NCBI GenBank assembly: GCA_013297755.1 | Contig: JAAFIH010000019.1 | Coordinates: 1-64,000, forward strand | Length of the DNA: 64,000 nt | From: Cytophagales bacterium | GTDB lineage: Bacteria; Bacteroidota; Bacteroidia; Cytophagales; UBA9547 | Direction of reading: 5' to 3' | Notes under the pieces: generated by a model | Databases searched by the model: none | What the model was told of the DNA's origin: nothing | The model's input: only the letters and a program-made list of their open reading frames with translations | Shown: piece after piece, positions 35,071-44,518 of the stretch | How positions within the stretch are numbered: position 1 is the first letter of the stretch | Layout: each line of letters opens with the position of its first letter | Made by a program: the position numbers and the translations under genes

Positions 35071-37917
35071 CTAATGTGCCAACAACCAATTCACCCCACT
35101 TCCCATCCCTATTTCCATAGGAACTTCTAGGGGCATCGCGTTTTTCATAAAGTTTTCTATATAGGGTTTAATTTGCTCTAATTCAGATTGATACACATCA
35201 AAAACTAACTCATCGTGTACTTGCAATACCATTTTTGAACGCAGTTTTTCTTTTTTCATCCAAGCATGAATGTCTATCATGGCTTTTTTGATGATGTCTG
35301 CAGCAGAACCTTGTATGGGAGCATTGATGGCATTTCGTTCTGCATAGCCTCGCACAGTCATGTTTCGAGAATTGATGTCTCTCAAATAGCGTCTGCGACC
35401 AGAAATGGTAGTGACATATTCAGTTTCACGAGCATTATCAATACACTCACTCATAAAATTGCGAACAGCAGGAAATTCTTTCCAATAGGCATCTATGATT
35501 TCGCCAGCTTCCTTTCTAGGAATAGATAGCCTCTGTGCCAACCCAAAAGCAGAAATACCATAAATAATTCCAAAATTGACCATTTTGGCTTTTCTACGCA
35601 TATCTGACGTAACTTCATCCAATCCTACTTTAAATACTTTTGAGGCTGTAGTAGAATGAATATCTACCCCATTTTTGAAGGCAGCAATCATACTTTCATC
35701 TTTGCTGAACGATGCCATAATTCGTAATTCTATCTGTGAATAATCAGCAGAGAGAATCACAGAATCTTTATCCCTGGGAATAAAGGCTTTGCGAATTTCT
35801 TTTCCTCTATCAGTTCTGATAGGAATATTTTGCAAGTTTGGATCTGTTGAGCTCAACCTGCCTGTAGCTGCAACTGCCTGATTATAAGAAGTATGCACCA
35901 TGCCAGTATGTGGATTTATCAGTAAAGGCAAAGCATCTACATAAGTGGATTTTAATTTTTGCAATTCTCTGTATTCTAATATTTGTGCAGCAATAGGATG
36001 TTCATAAGCTAGTTTTGAGAGTATTTCTTCACCAGTAGCATATTGCCCAGTTTCTGTTTTTTTAGGTTTATCTTCTAATTTTAATTTTTCAAATAATATA
36101 ATTCCCAACTGCTTTGGCGAAGCAACATTGAATTTTTCTCCTGCCAATTCATAAATTTTATCTTCAGCAAGGATGCTTTCTTTACCCAAAATATCCGAAA
36201 TTTCACTCAAAACAGTAGTATCTATTTTTACGCCATCTCTTTCCATGTCTGCCAATACATACACCAAAGGATTTTCTATGGATTGAAACAAAGGCTCAAC
36301 TTGGGCACTTTTGAGTAATGGTTCAAAAGTATGTTTTAATTTTAAGGTAATATCAGCATCTTCAGCAGCATATTCTGCCACTTTTTCGATGTCTACATCA
36401 CGCATATTGCCTTGATTTACACCCTTTTTGCCTATCAATTCAGTGATAGAAATAGGAGAATAATTCAAAAATGTTTTTGACAAAATATCCATTCCATGGC
36501 GTTGATCTGGCTCTATCAGATAATGTGCCAACATGGTATCAAACAATTTGCCTTTTACTTCTATGCCATAATTTCCTAGAACTAAAATGTCATATTTAAT
36601 ATTATGTCCTATTTTGGTGCAATTTTCGTTTTCAAATACAGCTTTAAACTCATTTACAATGTCTTGTGCTTCTTTTCTATCTGCTGGAATAGGAATATAA
36701 AAAGCTTCTGATTGATAATAAGCAAAAGATAAACCTACTAATTCTGCACGAATGGCATCTGTACTGGTGGTTTCTGTATCAAAACACAATTCTGTTTGTA
36801 GCAAAAGATATTTTATTAGTTCTGCTCTTTCTTGTTTTGTTTTTACAAGATGATAATCATGTGCTATATCCTCTATAGTTTGGTTTTGGACAGAAACTAT
36901 GGGTTCAAAAGTTTGATTATCATCTTTTTGAATGCTTACAGATTCAGATTTTTTGGTTTCTGATGAAGCATCAAAAAGTCCAAATTGCCCTGCTGAGGCA
37001 GAAGGTTTAGTCGTTTTTTTGGCTGGTGTTGCTTTTGCTTCACCTCCTTCTGAGGGCAAAAGTTTGGCTTTCATTTGCCTGAATTCCAGCTCATCAAGCA
37101 ACATGCTTAAATTTTCTTTGTTTGGTTCTGTTACTTTTAGATTTTCAAATTCTACAGGTACAGGCACACCTATATGTATAGTTGCCAATTCTTTAGACAT
37201 AATACCTTGAGCTGCAAAATTGATGACATTTTCTTTTTGCTTGCCTGAAAGCTTGTCTGCATTGGCTATCAGGTTTTCTACAGTTTCGTATTCTGCAATT
37301 AGTTTTTGGGCAGTTTTTTCTCCTATGCCAGGAATGCCAGGAATGTTATCAACAGAATCTCCTTGCAATCCCAAAATATCTCTTACTTGATCTGGATATT
37401 TGATGCCAAATTTTTCCAAAACTTTGGCTACATCCAATGCTTCTGCTGGTTTGCCCATAAAAGCTGGTTTGAAAACAAAAATATGTTTTGTCACCAATTG
37501 ACAATAATCTTTATCTGGCGTCATCATATATACATGACAATTTTCAGAAGCATATTTTTTTGCCAATGTACCAATGATATCATCAGCCTCAAAGCCTTGC
37601 AATTCGAGCAATGTGATATTCATGGCTCTTACCAATTGTTTTACCAATGGAATATTCACAGTAATATCTTCAGGTTGCTCTTGGCGTTGGGCTTTGTATT
37701 CTGCAAATTGCTCATGTCTAAAAGTTGGCCCAGACATATCAAAGCAAACGGCAATGTGTGTAGGTTTTTCTTTTTGCAATACTTCTAATAATGTATTGGC
37801 AAAACCAAAAGTAGCACTGGTATTCAGACCTTTAGAGTTGATTCTTGGGTTTTGAGAAAAAGCAAAATGAGCTCTATATATCAGAGCCATAGCATCAAGA
37901 AGGAATAGTTTTTGCAA
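35071..37917 (-). CDS. polA: DNA polymerase I
   Basis: A 948-residue family A polymerase with three activities. The 5'-3' exonuclease covers about 1-290 (LLDAMALIYRAHFAF, SVDNIPGIPGIGEKTAQKLI). A variable linker follows. The 3'-5' exonuclease (about 350-545) keeps its acidic residues (CFDTETT, HNIKYD, YAAEDAD), so proofreading should work, unlike in some relatives. The polymerase domain (about 590-948) has SADYSQIELR (motif A), RRKAKMVNFGIIYG (motif B) and QVHDELVF (motif C). It acts in Okazaki-fragment maturation and repair. Three displaced copies of its 3' end lie downstream with small gene cassettes between them. Confidence 0.96.
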   Translation of the reverse strand: MQKLFLLDAMALIYRAHFAFSQNPRINSKGLNTSATFGFANTLLEVLQKEKPTHIAVCFDMSGPTFRHEQFAEYKAQRQEQPEDITVNIPLVKQLVRAMNITLLELQGFEADDIIGTLAKKYASENCHVYMMTPDKDYCQLVTKHIFVFKPAFMGKPAEALDVAKVLEKFGIKYPDQVRDILGLQGDSVDNIPGIPGIGEKTAQKLIAEYETVENLIANADKLSGKQKENVINFAAQGIMSKELATIHIGVPVPVEFENLKVTEPNKENLSMLLDELEFRQMKAKLLPSEGGEAKATPAKKTTKPSASAGQFGLFDASSETKKSESVSIQKDDNQTFEPIVSVQNQTIEDIAHDYHLVKTKQERAELIKYLLLQTELCFDTETTSTDAIRAELVGLSFAYYQSEAFYIPIPADRKEAQDIVNEFKAVFENENCTKIGHNIKYDILVLGNYGIEVKGKLFDTMLAHYLIEPDQRHGMDILSKTFLNYSPISITELIGKKGVNQGNMRDVDIEKVAEYAAEDADITLKLKHTFEPLLKSAQVEPLFQSIENPLVYVLADMERDGVKIDTTVLSEISDILGKESILAEDKIYELAGEKFNVASPKQLGIILFEKLKLEDKPKKTETGQYATGEEILSKLAYEHPIAAQILEYRELQKLKSTYVDALPLLINPHTGMVHTSYNQAVAATGRLSSTDPNLQNIPIRTDRGKEIRKAFIPRDKDSVILSADYSQIELRIMASFSKDESMIAAFKNGVDIHSTTASKVFKVGLDEVTSDMRRKAKMVNFGIIYGISAFGLAQRLSIPRKEAGEIIDAYWKEFPAVRNFMSECIDNARETEYVTTISGRRRYLRDINSRNMTVRGYAERNAINAPIQGSAADIIKKAMIDIHAWMKKEKLRSKMVLQVHDELVFDVYQSELEQIKPYIENFMKNAMPLEVPMEIGMGSGVNWLLAH

Positions 37918-37973
37918 GGGAAAAGGTGTTTAGAAATGTAAAAATAGGAATTAAAGTTTCAAACTGTAAAAAA

Positions 37974-38654
37974 TTAGTTTCGTTTTGATTTTAGCATGGT
38001 TTCAAAACCAAGTTTAATCCCCATCTGAGGACTTACAGGCCACCAATAACTACCTTTATATACGTCAATAACATTAAAATTATTGTCTAAGGTCTCAAAA
38101 TCATACATTTTATATCTACATCCTATTCCAAAATAGCAATCAATAATTGGATGAATTTTTGATTTTTCCCACAATACAAAAGTTTTTCCCAATAATAATT
38201 TTATTCCAAATACATTTTGATGCTCTGTTCTTAATCCAGCAAAACTATACCCTTCAACATTATCAAAAGATGCAAATTTTTTATCAAACCACCAATGCCT
38301 ATAAAACAAAACAGTTTCAAAATACACCCTGTCTTTTTCTCTGAAATAATATTTAGAGTTTAATGATATAGTAAAAGCATTGTAATGCTTATTAAACATA
38401 TTTTGAAAAGTGTAATGTCCAAATTGTCCATGAACAACATTAGCAACTTCACCACTATTTTGAGTACTAAATTTTATAGAAGGAGAAATTCCAAATGTAA
38501 ATTTACCAATAGCATACTCAAAAATTATTGGGAAATCTGTAAATAAAAATTGTGTAGGTAAAACAGAAATTCTTATTGATTTTTTAGTTGAATCTTGGGC
38601 AAAAATATTAAAAGAATAAATTAGAGCAAAAACTAAAATTACAGAAAATTTCAT
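37974..38654 (-). CDS. Outer-membrane beta-barrel-like protein
   Basis: A 226-residue exported protein with a signal peptide (MKFSVILVFALIYSFNIFAQ, cut after Ala/Gln) and alternating aromatic strands throughout (SIRISVLPTQFL, FTFGISPSIKF, FTISLNSKYYF, VYFETVLFYRHWW). These fit a small outer-membrane barrel. No family is recognised beyond that. It is transcribed toward polA, 56 bases upstream of polA's start, so the two could share a transcript. Confidence 0.6.
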   Translation of the reverse strand: MKFSVILVFALIYSFNIFAQDSTKKSIRISVLPTQFLFTDFPIIFEYAIGKFTFGISPSIKFSTQNSGEVANVVHGQFGHYTFQNMFNKHYNAFTISLNSKYYFREKDRVYFETVLFYRHWWFDKKFASFDNVEGYSFAGLRTEHQNVFGIKLLLGKTFVLWEKSKIHPIIDCYFGIGCRYKMYDFETLDNNFNVIDVYKGSYWWPVSPQMGIKLGFETMLKSKRN

Positions 38655-38848
38655 AAGTTAAATAGATAATAATACAAACAAAAATAAAATAACATACGCA
38701 TAATACAAGCAAAAATGAAATTAAAACGATACAAAAAATATCTAGTTGTGTTTTTTTTCATGTTGTGTAAACAATTTGAGATTTTAATTTTATTTTTAGA
38801 GCATTATAAATCCTAAAAATTTAAGTTATTGCATCTAAAAAATATTAA

Positions 38849-41848
38849 ATGAAACGTAAATCCTTACATAATCTGTTAATAGACACCCTTGAAGAGTTAG
38901 ACTTTTCTTGGAATGATACAGGTATGCCTGAGATTATTTTTTTAAATAATATTCCCAATCACCTTCATCCAAAGCATTATATAGCATTAGAATTTGCCGA
39001 AATTTTTAAAGCAGATGCTGTATATTTTAGGTATTATGATGATAATAGGTATTGTGTGCCTCAAGTTTATTTTTATGACAACTCAATTACCGAACGCACA
39101 AAAGTAGAAATTGCAGAAATCCATAAACAAGTATATAGCAGTTGCCAAGTTCCTATGATTTGTTTTGTGGATAAAGCAGAAGTTTCGCTTTTTGACTGTA
39201 GAAAACCAGTTAATAAAAAAGCAAATAACTTATCTAATGAAGATTGCATAATTGAAAATCCCTTTTCAATCAATAATTTAGCCTCATTGAAAGAGTTTTT
39301 TTCTGCAAAAAAACTTAATTCTGCTCTTTTCTGGGAGTCTAATGAAGCCTCAAAGCATTTTCTTAATAATACTTCTGCTTATGAAGAGTTGGTGAAAGCT
39401 CTTTCAAAAATAAGAGATGATTTTAGAAAATTCTTTAAAAACCAAACAGAGTTCAAAGGTGATATCAATGCCTCAAATGACTTTGCAGATGATTTACTTT
39501 TCAAATGTATTCTAATCAAATATTTGGAAGAAAATGGCAAAGAAAATGCAAGCAGTTTTTATCAATCAAGAAATCTTAACTACAGCTCATTATATGATTT
39601 TTTGAATAATAATCAGTTTATAGAAGTTTTAGCAGAACTAGAAAAACATTTTAATGGCAATGTTTTTTCAATTGAAAATGACAAAAAAAAAATCATTAGA
39701 AAACTTAATTTATCATCACTTGCACAATGCTTAGAGGGAAAATATGGGAGAAATAGTTCACTTTACATTTGGGAAATGTACTCTTTTAAACATATTCCTA
39801 TTGAACTTATAAGCAATTTTTATGAGGAATTTATTCCAAAAACTAAAGAAAATCAAGGAACTGTTTATACGCCAAGCTATTTAGTAAATCTACTTATAGA
39901 TGAGTGTTTGCCTTTATCAAAAAATGAAAAAGATTTAGATTATAATATTAAATTAGCTGATGTAAGTTGTGGAAGTGGAATTTTTATTACTTCTGCTTTT
40001 AAAAGATTGGTACAGAGATGGAGGGTGGCTAACATGAAGGACGATAAATTACCTATTCCAAAACTAGAGATTGTACAAAATATACTTACAGATAATATTT
40101 TTGGTGTTGATATACACCCTACTGCTGTAAAGCTTTCTAAGTTTAGTTTGCTGTTGGCTATTTGCCAGATGGTGCCAAATAAAGTACTTTGGACTCATAA
40201 TTGGAATGATAAAGATGTTTTTGTTGATAAAAAGAAAAAAGTATTTATTGATTTAGATAACAACATTATTGGGGAAGATTTTTTTGACTTTTTAACTTTT
40301 GAAAAATATAGAAATTTTCATAATAGTTTTTCTTTAATTATAGGGAATCCGCCATTTATAGCTATTGGAGAGGTTCAATATCTTAAATATTGCCAAAAAT
40401 TAGACTCAATAAACTTTAAATTTAAAGTTCCAATTCCAAAATATGAGTTGGCTTTAATGTTTTTAGAGTGTAGTAATATCTTGTTAAAAGATAATGCTGA
40501 TTTGTGTTTTATTCAAAAATCAACTGCATTACTTTATAATTCTAATGCAAAAAAGTTTAGAGATTATTTTTTTGACAAATTTCAAGTTCACCAAATTATT
40601 GATTTCACACTTTTAATAAATGTATTATTTGAGAAAGCTTTAGTAGAAACTTGTGCTGTGTTTTACAAAAAAGTACAAAAAAGCGAATATTCTACTACAC
40701 ATCTTGTTTCAAGACTTTTGAAAAACACAAAAGATGGTTTGTTTTTTGAGTTTGATTATTATGATTTTTATGAAATTTCAAAAGAAAATATTATTAATGA
40801 GGAAAATATTTGGCGTTGCAATTTATTAGGAGGTAATAGATTGAATAATTTAATAAAGAGATTAGGGCAAGAAGATGAATCAAAAATTTTACTAGAAAAT
40901 TATCTCTTAAAAACGCTAAAAATTAATCGAAAAAATTATTTAACAGGATTTAATATTGGAAATCAAAGTCAGAATGCAGAGTTCATAACTAAAAACCCAG
41001 TGTTAATGGCAAAAAATTTCAAAGTAAATTCAATGACTTTTACGGATTTTGATGTTACAAAAAAGTTTGAAAGTCCTAGACATGAACGATTGTTTCAAAA
41101 GCCTAATTTGATTATCAAAAGTACCATTGATTCATCTTACAAATTTCCAGTTTTGATTAATTTAGATAAAGACTTTGCTTTCGATATCAATATTATAGGA
41201 ATTGCTCATAATAATACAATCGAATTACAAGAATTATATCATAAATTAATTAAAAACGAAAAAATAAATTCTTTGAAAAGCATTAGTAGTTGCTCACAAT
41301 TTTTTTTTAGAGGGAAAACTGCAATTCAAAAACAAGACATTGACAAATGGGTTATTCCACTTGAAGGAGATGAAGTAAAATTATCTTTTGCTGAAAAAAT
41401 TGTAATGGATGATGTGTTAGACTTTGTTTATCCATCTTGGTATAGAGGAGAAAAAGCTCCAATCAACCAACTTATTTCAAAACAAAACACAGAATCTACA
41501 CTTTTAGCCTTTGCAGATATTTTTAATCAATCGTTCAATTCTGTGTATAAAAAAGGCGAAAATAAACAGAAACTAAAAAAAATAACCATAAGCAACACCT
41601 CTTTTGCTTTAGAGTTTTGTTATGGGGATAATATACATTATGAAGGAATTGTAGAAAACGAAGAAGATATTGATTTAATAATTAAAAATAATATTTCTAG
41701 AAATGCTATTGTAAATCGAGTTTTAAGAATTTATACAGAAAATACCATTACATTAATCAAACCTAAAAATCTTAGATATTGGTTAAAATCTATTGCCTTG
41801 AGAGATGCTGACGATGTTTTTGGAGATATGATAAATGCAGGATACTAA
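38849..41848 (+). CDS. Large N6-adenine methyltransferase (Eco57I/type I HsdM-like)
   Basis: A 999-residue DNA methylase. The N-terminal 330 residues resemble a type I or IIG accessory region (VSLFDCRKPVNK). The methylase core begins at GTVYTPSYLVNLLIDE, with the SAM motif ADVSCGSGIFITSAF (about 371-385) and the catalytic motif NPPF in LIIGNPPFIAIGE (about 500). The C-terminal half (about 620-960) is probably a target-recognition domain. No PD-(D/E)XK motif was seen in it; a nuclease-like protein is encoded by the next gene, whose ATG overlaps this stop by one base (TAATG). The pair is probably a restriction-modification or related defence unit. Confidence 0.82.
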   Translation: MKRKSLHNLLIDTLEELDFSWNDTGMPEIIFLNNIPNHLHPKHYIALEFAEIFKADAVYFRYYDDNRYCVPQVYFYDNSITERTKVEIAEIHKQVYSSCQVPMICFVDKAEVSLFDCRKPVNKKANNLSNEDCIIENPFSINNLASLKEFFSAKKLNSALFWESNEASKHFLNNTSAYEELVKALSKIRDDFRKFFKNQTEFKGDINASNDFADDLLFKCILIKYLEENGKENASSFYQSRNLNYSSLYDFLNNNQFIEVLAELEKHFNGNVFSIENDKKKIIRKLNLSSLAQCLEGKYGRNSSLYIWEMYSFKHIPIELISNFYEEFIPKTKENQGTVYTPSYLVNLLIDECLPLSKNEKDLDYNIKLADVSCGSGIFITSAFKRLVQRWRVANMKDDKLPIPKLEIVQNILTDNIFGVDIHPTAVKLSKFSLLLAICQMVPNKVLWTHNWNDKDVFVDKKKKVFIDLDNNIIGEDFFDFLTFEKYRNFHNSFSLIIGNPPFIAIGEVQYLKYCQKLDSINFKFKVPIPKYELALMFLECSNILLKDNADLCFIQKSTALLYNSNAKKFRDYFFDKFQVHQIIDFTLLINVLFEKALVETCAVFYKKVQKSEYSTTHLVSRLLKNTKDGLFFEFDYYDFYEISKENIINEENIWRCNLLGGNRLNNLIKRLGQEDESKILLENYLLKTLKINRKNYLTGFNIGNQSQNAEFITKNPVLMAKNFKVNSMTFTDFDVTKKFESPRHERLFQKPNLIIKSTIDSSYKFPVLINLDKDFAFDINIIGIAHNNTIELQELYHKLIKNEKINSLKSISSCSQFFFRGKTAIQKQDIDKWVIPLEGDEVKLSFAEKIVMDDVLDFVYPSWYRGEKAPINQLISKQNTESTLLAFADIFNQSFNSVYKKGENKQKLKKITISNTSFALEFCYGDNIHYEGIVENEEDIDLIIKNNISRNAIVNRVLRIYTENTITLIKPKNLRYWLKSIALRDADDVFGDMINAGY

Positions 41849-42573
41849 TGGCAAAAAAACCAACTTCAATATTTAATATTCCAGTTTTTCCACCAATAAA
41901 TTTTGGTGGTTTTATTCATTTACTCATTACTTTTTTTGAAAATTCATTACCATTTTTTCCAGAATATTTTAGAAATGCACATGTGCTTCAAAATTTACCT
42001 GATACTATAGAAGGAGAAAACAGAATTACAGTGATATTGTGCCAATTTCTAACTTCACATGAAAAAAATCTTGATTATACAACTACAAAACAAGGCTTTT
42101 ATAACTTCCAGTTTGTTAATCAAGTACCTGCTAATGGTCATCGTTCATCTGATATTGGTGTGTTTTTGGCTAATATTATAGTCCCTTCAAATGTACTCTT
42201 TGTAATAGAAGCCAAAAGATTGCCAACACTCCCTATTAAAACTAGGCAAAAAGAATATGTCATTGGAGATGGTGGTGGTATAGAGCGTTTCAAAAAACAA
42301 GTGCATGGACAGGAACTAAGAAATAATATTTCATCAATTATAGGCTATATCCAAAATCATAATTCAGAATATTGGCAAACTCAAATAAACTCTTTGATTG
42401 ATGAGCAAATTGAACAAAGTTCAAATCCAAAAATAAGCTGGAGTTCAAAAGATATATTGATAAAAGATATGGTTTTTCAAAAGGAATTTGTTACCAAATT
42501 TAATTCAATACACCAAAGAATAAATCTATCTGATATACATTTAATTCATTATTGGATTGATTTAACAGCTTAA
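41848..42573 (+). CDS. Putative restriction nuclease partner, PD-(D/E)XK-like
   Basis: A 241-residue soluble protein translationally coupled to the large methylase. The nuclease-like site is E57 (EGENRIT), D102 (SSDIGVFL) and E121-A-K123 (FVIEAKRLP), the spacing of a PD-(D/E)XK core. The following segment, YVIGDGGGIERFKKQVHG, is glycine-rich and may form part of the active site or a dimer surface. I do not recognise a named family. The coupling and the nuclease residues support a cutting role beside the methylase. Confidence 0.65.
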   Translation: MAKKPTSIFNIPVFPPINFGGFIHLLITFFENSLPFFPEYFRNAHVLQNLPDTIEGENRITVILCQFLTSHEKNLDYTTTKQGFYNFQFVNQVPANGHRSSDIGVFLANIIVPSNVLFVIEAKRLPTLPIKTRQKEYVIGDGGGIERFKKQVHGQELRNNISSIIGYIQNHNSEYWQTQINSLIDEQIEQSSNPKISWSSKDILIKDMVFQKEFVTKFNSIHQRINLSDIHLIHYWIDLTA

Positions 42574-42617
42574 AAACTCAAAATTTTCCTATTATTGCAA
42601 AATCACAAACTCATTGT

Positions 42618-42767
42618 ATGTCCATCATCAAAAATCCATTATTATTTGTAGGCTCTAAAGGAGAAAAAAACTTGTATGCACTTTTTGATAGTGGAGCCAA
42701 TTTAAGTTACATTAGTTATTTGAATCCAAGATTTTATATTCGGCCACAGTTACAAACTTGGTCATAA
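42618..42767 (+). pseudogene. Truncated retropepsin-like gene remnant
   Basis: The first 30 codons, MSIIKNPLLFVGSKGEKN to ALFDSGANLS, match the start of the two intact retropepsin-like genes at 44111 and 44519. The frame then runs into unrelated sequence and stops at TAA after 49 codons. The bases before the ATG (ACTCAAAATTTT) also resemble those before 44111, so promoter sequence was included in the duplication. It is separated from the intact copies by the membrane-protein gene at 42796-44022. Confidence 0.8.
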
Positions 42768-42795
42768 AAGGCAAATAAAATAAAGAAAAAAACTT

Positions 42796-44022
42796 ATGAT
42801 AGCAAAAGAAAAATCATTTTTTTATATAAATATCCAAGAAAAACTAATTCCAACTTTAATTTGTTTTTTATTAATATGCTTTAGAAATGTAGATTTTTTA
42901 ATTCATCCCATTTTTAGCCAAGAAGAAGGATCGATTATGTTTGCGAGAGCATATCATTTGGGCTGGGATTCACTTTTTATGCCACATGGTGGATATTGGC
43001 AATTTTTTCAAAACTTTATTACGATTATAAGTGCAAAGTATTTTTCGTTAGAAAATGCTCCCATTCTTACAACTTATTTGTCAATAATTGTAAATATAAC
43101 TCCCGTTTTGCTCATATATTATGGCAAAAGTCTTGATTTCTTATCTAATATCAATAAATTTTTTGTTTCTATATTAATAGTACTTTCAATGCCAGCTAAC
43201 TTTAGTTATTCAATTACCAATTCTCATTTTGTGTTAGGTTTAATTGTTGCTTTAGTGCTTTTCACTGATTATAATCGAGCAAATTCATTTAGCTATTTTG
43301 TATCAATTTTATTTATTATAATTTCTGGACTTTCTGGTGTAATTCCTGTCATGCTAGCTCCATTGTTTTTATTGAAGTATTTTCAATCTAAAAATAAAAC
43401 AATATTGATACAATTATTACTAATTATGATTTGTTTTTTTGTTCAAATATATTTTTTTTCAATGTCATATTTTCAAAACGATGAGTATGTTCATATTCGT
43501 AGGTTCAATAATTTTAATTTAGAGTACATCTCTTTCAAATTTATCATATCCTTTTTAGTATCTAATTTTAGTAGTCTTAACGAAAACATCAATAGACCAC
43601 TCATGTTGGTATCTTTAGTAGCTTTTTTGTGGATATGTTACAAAAATAGAGCTCAAAAAACCTATTTAATGCTTATTTTTACTATTTTACTAACTTCAAT
43701 TTTGTCAATGGCTTTATCACAAAGCCTTGCTGGAGGAGCACGCTATTTTTATGTTTCAAATATATTTTTTGCAGTAATTGTGTGTTATTATTACCAACAA
43801 ACCAAGTTTAAGATTTTCAACTGGTTAATCATTCTTTTTATTACATTTTCTGGTCTAGATTATAAAACCTCACATGTACAAATGCAATGGATGAAAAAAA
43901 TATATTGGAAAGAAGAGGTTAAAAATTATAGAAATAACCCATCTTACCCTCTTAATATATATCCAGTTGAAATTGCTGGAAATGGAGAACAAACAAATTG
44001 GAGTATTATATTACAAGAGTAA
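42796..44022 (+). CDS. Polytopic membrane protein, GT-C glycosyltransferase-like
   Basis: A 408-residue protein with about ten transmembrane helices and a short soluble tail. The first loop, FSQEEGSIMFARAYHLGW, followed by LFMPHGGYWQFF, recalls the acidic first loop of GT-C enzymes, which transfer sugars from polyprenyl-phosphate donors. The match is weak, so the enzyme class is not certain. It is inserted between a truncated and two intact retropepsin-like genes, 28 bases after the end of the truncated frame. Confidence 0.5.
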   Translation: MIAKEKSFFYINIQEKLIPTLICFLLICFRNVDFLIHPIFSQEEGSIMFARAYHLGWDSLFMPHGGYWQFFQNFITIISAKYFSLENAPILTTYLSIIVNITPVLLIYYGKSLDFLSNINKFFVSILIVLSMPANFSYSITNSHFVLGLIVALVLFTDYNRANSFSYFVSILFIIISGLSGVIPVMLAPLFLLKYFQSKNKTILIQLLLIMICFFVQIYFFSMSYFQNDEYVHIRRFNNFNLEYISFKFIISFLVSNFSSLNENINRPLMLVSLVAFLWICYKNRAQKTYLMLIFTILLTSILSMALSQSLAGGARYFYVSNIFFAVIVCYYYQQTKFKIFNWLIILFITFSGLDYKTSHVQMQWMKKIYWKEEVKNYRNNPSYPLNIYPVEIAGNGEQTNWSIILQE

Positions 44023-44087
44023 ATTTATTGAAATTTATTACTTGATTAAAGATAAAAATAAACATACAACTAAACTCAAAATTTTTG

Positions 44088-44095
44088 TAAATTTG
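44088..44095 (+). promoter_or_regulatory. Possible Bacteroidota -7 box
   Basis: TAAATTTG matches TAnnTTTG, 15 bases before the ATG of the first intact retropepsin-like gene; no -33 element identified. Confidence 0.3.
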
Positions 44096-44110
44096 TAAAA
44101 AACTTGTATT

Positions 44111-44488
44111 ATGTCTATCATCAAAAATCCATTATTATTTGTAGGCTCCAAAGGAGAAAAAAACTTGTATGCTCTTTTTGATAGTGGAGCTAATCTAAGC
44201 TGCATCAATCCAGAATTTGTGGATGAAATAGAAGAAAAAGTACATTTAGGTAGAATTAGAAAAATCGCTACTGCTTCTGAAGGACATTTTATTGAAGTTG
44301 AATATCGAGTAACTCTTGATTTTTATATGAACGATGCCTTGCTAAGCGATGAGTTTTTAGTAGTCCCAGGACTGAGCGAAGAAGTAATCATAGGTGCTGC
44401 CACCATGCAAAAATGGCGTATAAAACTAGATTTTGAGCATGACAAAGCCATTGTAGACCCAAAAGTGGCTAGAATGCAATTGATTTAA
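44111..44488 (+). CDS. Retropepsin-like aspartic protease, copy A
   Basis: A 125-residue single-domain aspartic protease-like protein. The catalytic aspartate is D24 in DSGAN, the flap-side strand is in EGHFIEVEYRVTLDF, and the hydrophobic-glycine motif appears in VIIGAATMQKWRI. One catalytic aspartate per chain means it must dimerise, as retroviral proteases do. It is followed 30 bases later by a near-duplicate. The first 104 bases of the two genes are identical and so is a central-3' block, while the segments between differ, a pattern of gene conversion. Natural substrate unknown. Confidence 0.72.
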   Translation: MSIIKNPLLFVGSKGEKNLYALFDSGANLSCINPEFVDEIEEKVHLGRIRKIATASEGHFIEVEYRVTLDFYMNDALLSDEFLVVPGLSEEVIIGAATMQKWRIKLDFEHDKAIVDPKVARMQLI

Positions 44489-44518
44489 TTTATGTTCTAT
44501 AATAAATATTCAAGTATT

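Noticed and set aside
44492-44518. Upstream ATG start for the second retropepsin-like gene
   Set aside because: Start at 44519 aligns with the other two copies; the extra nine codons have no counterpart.
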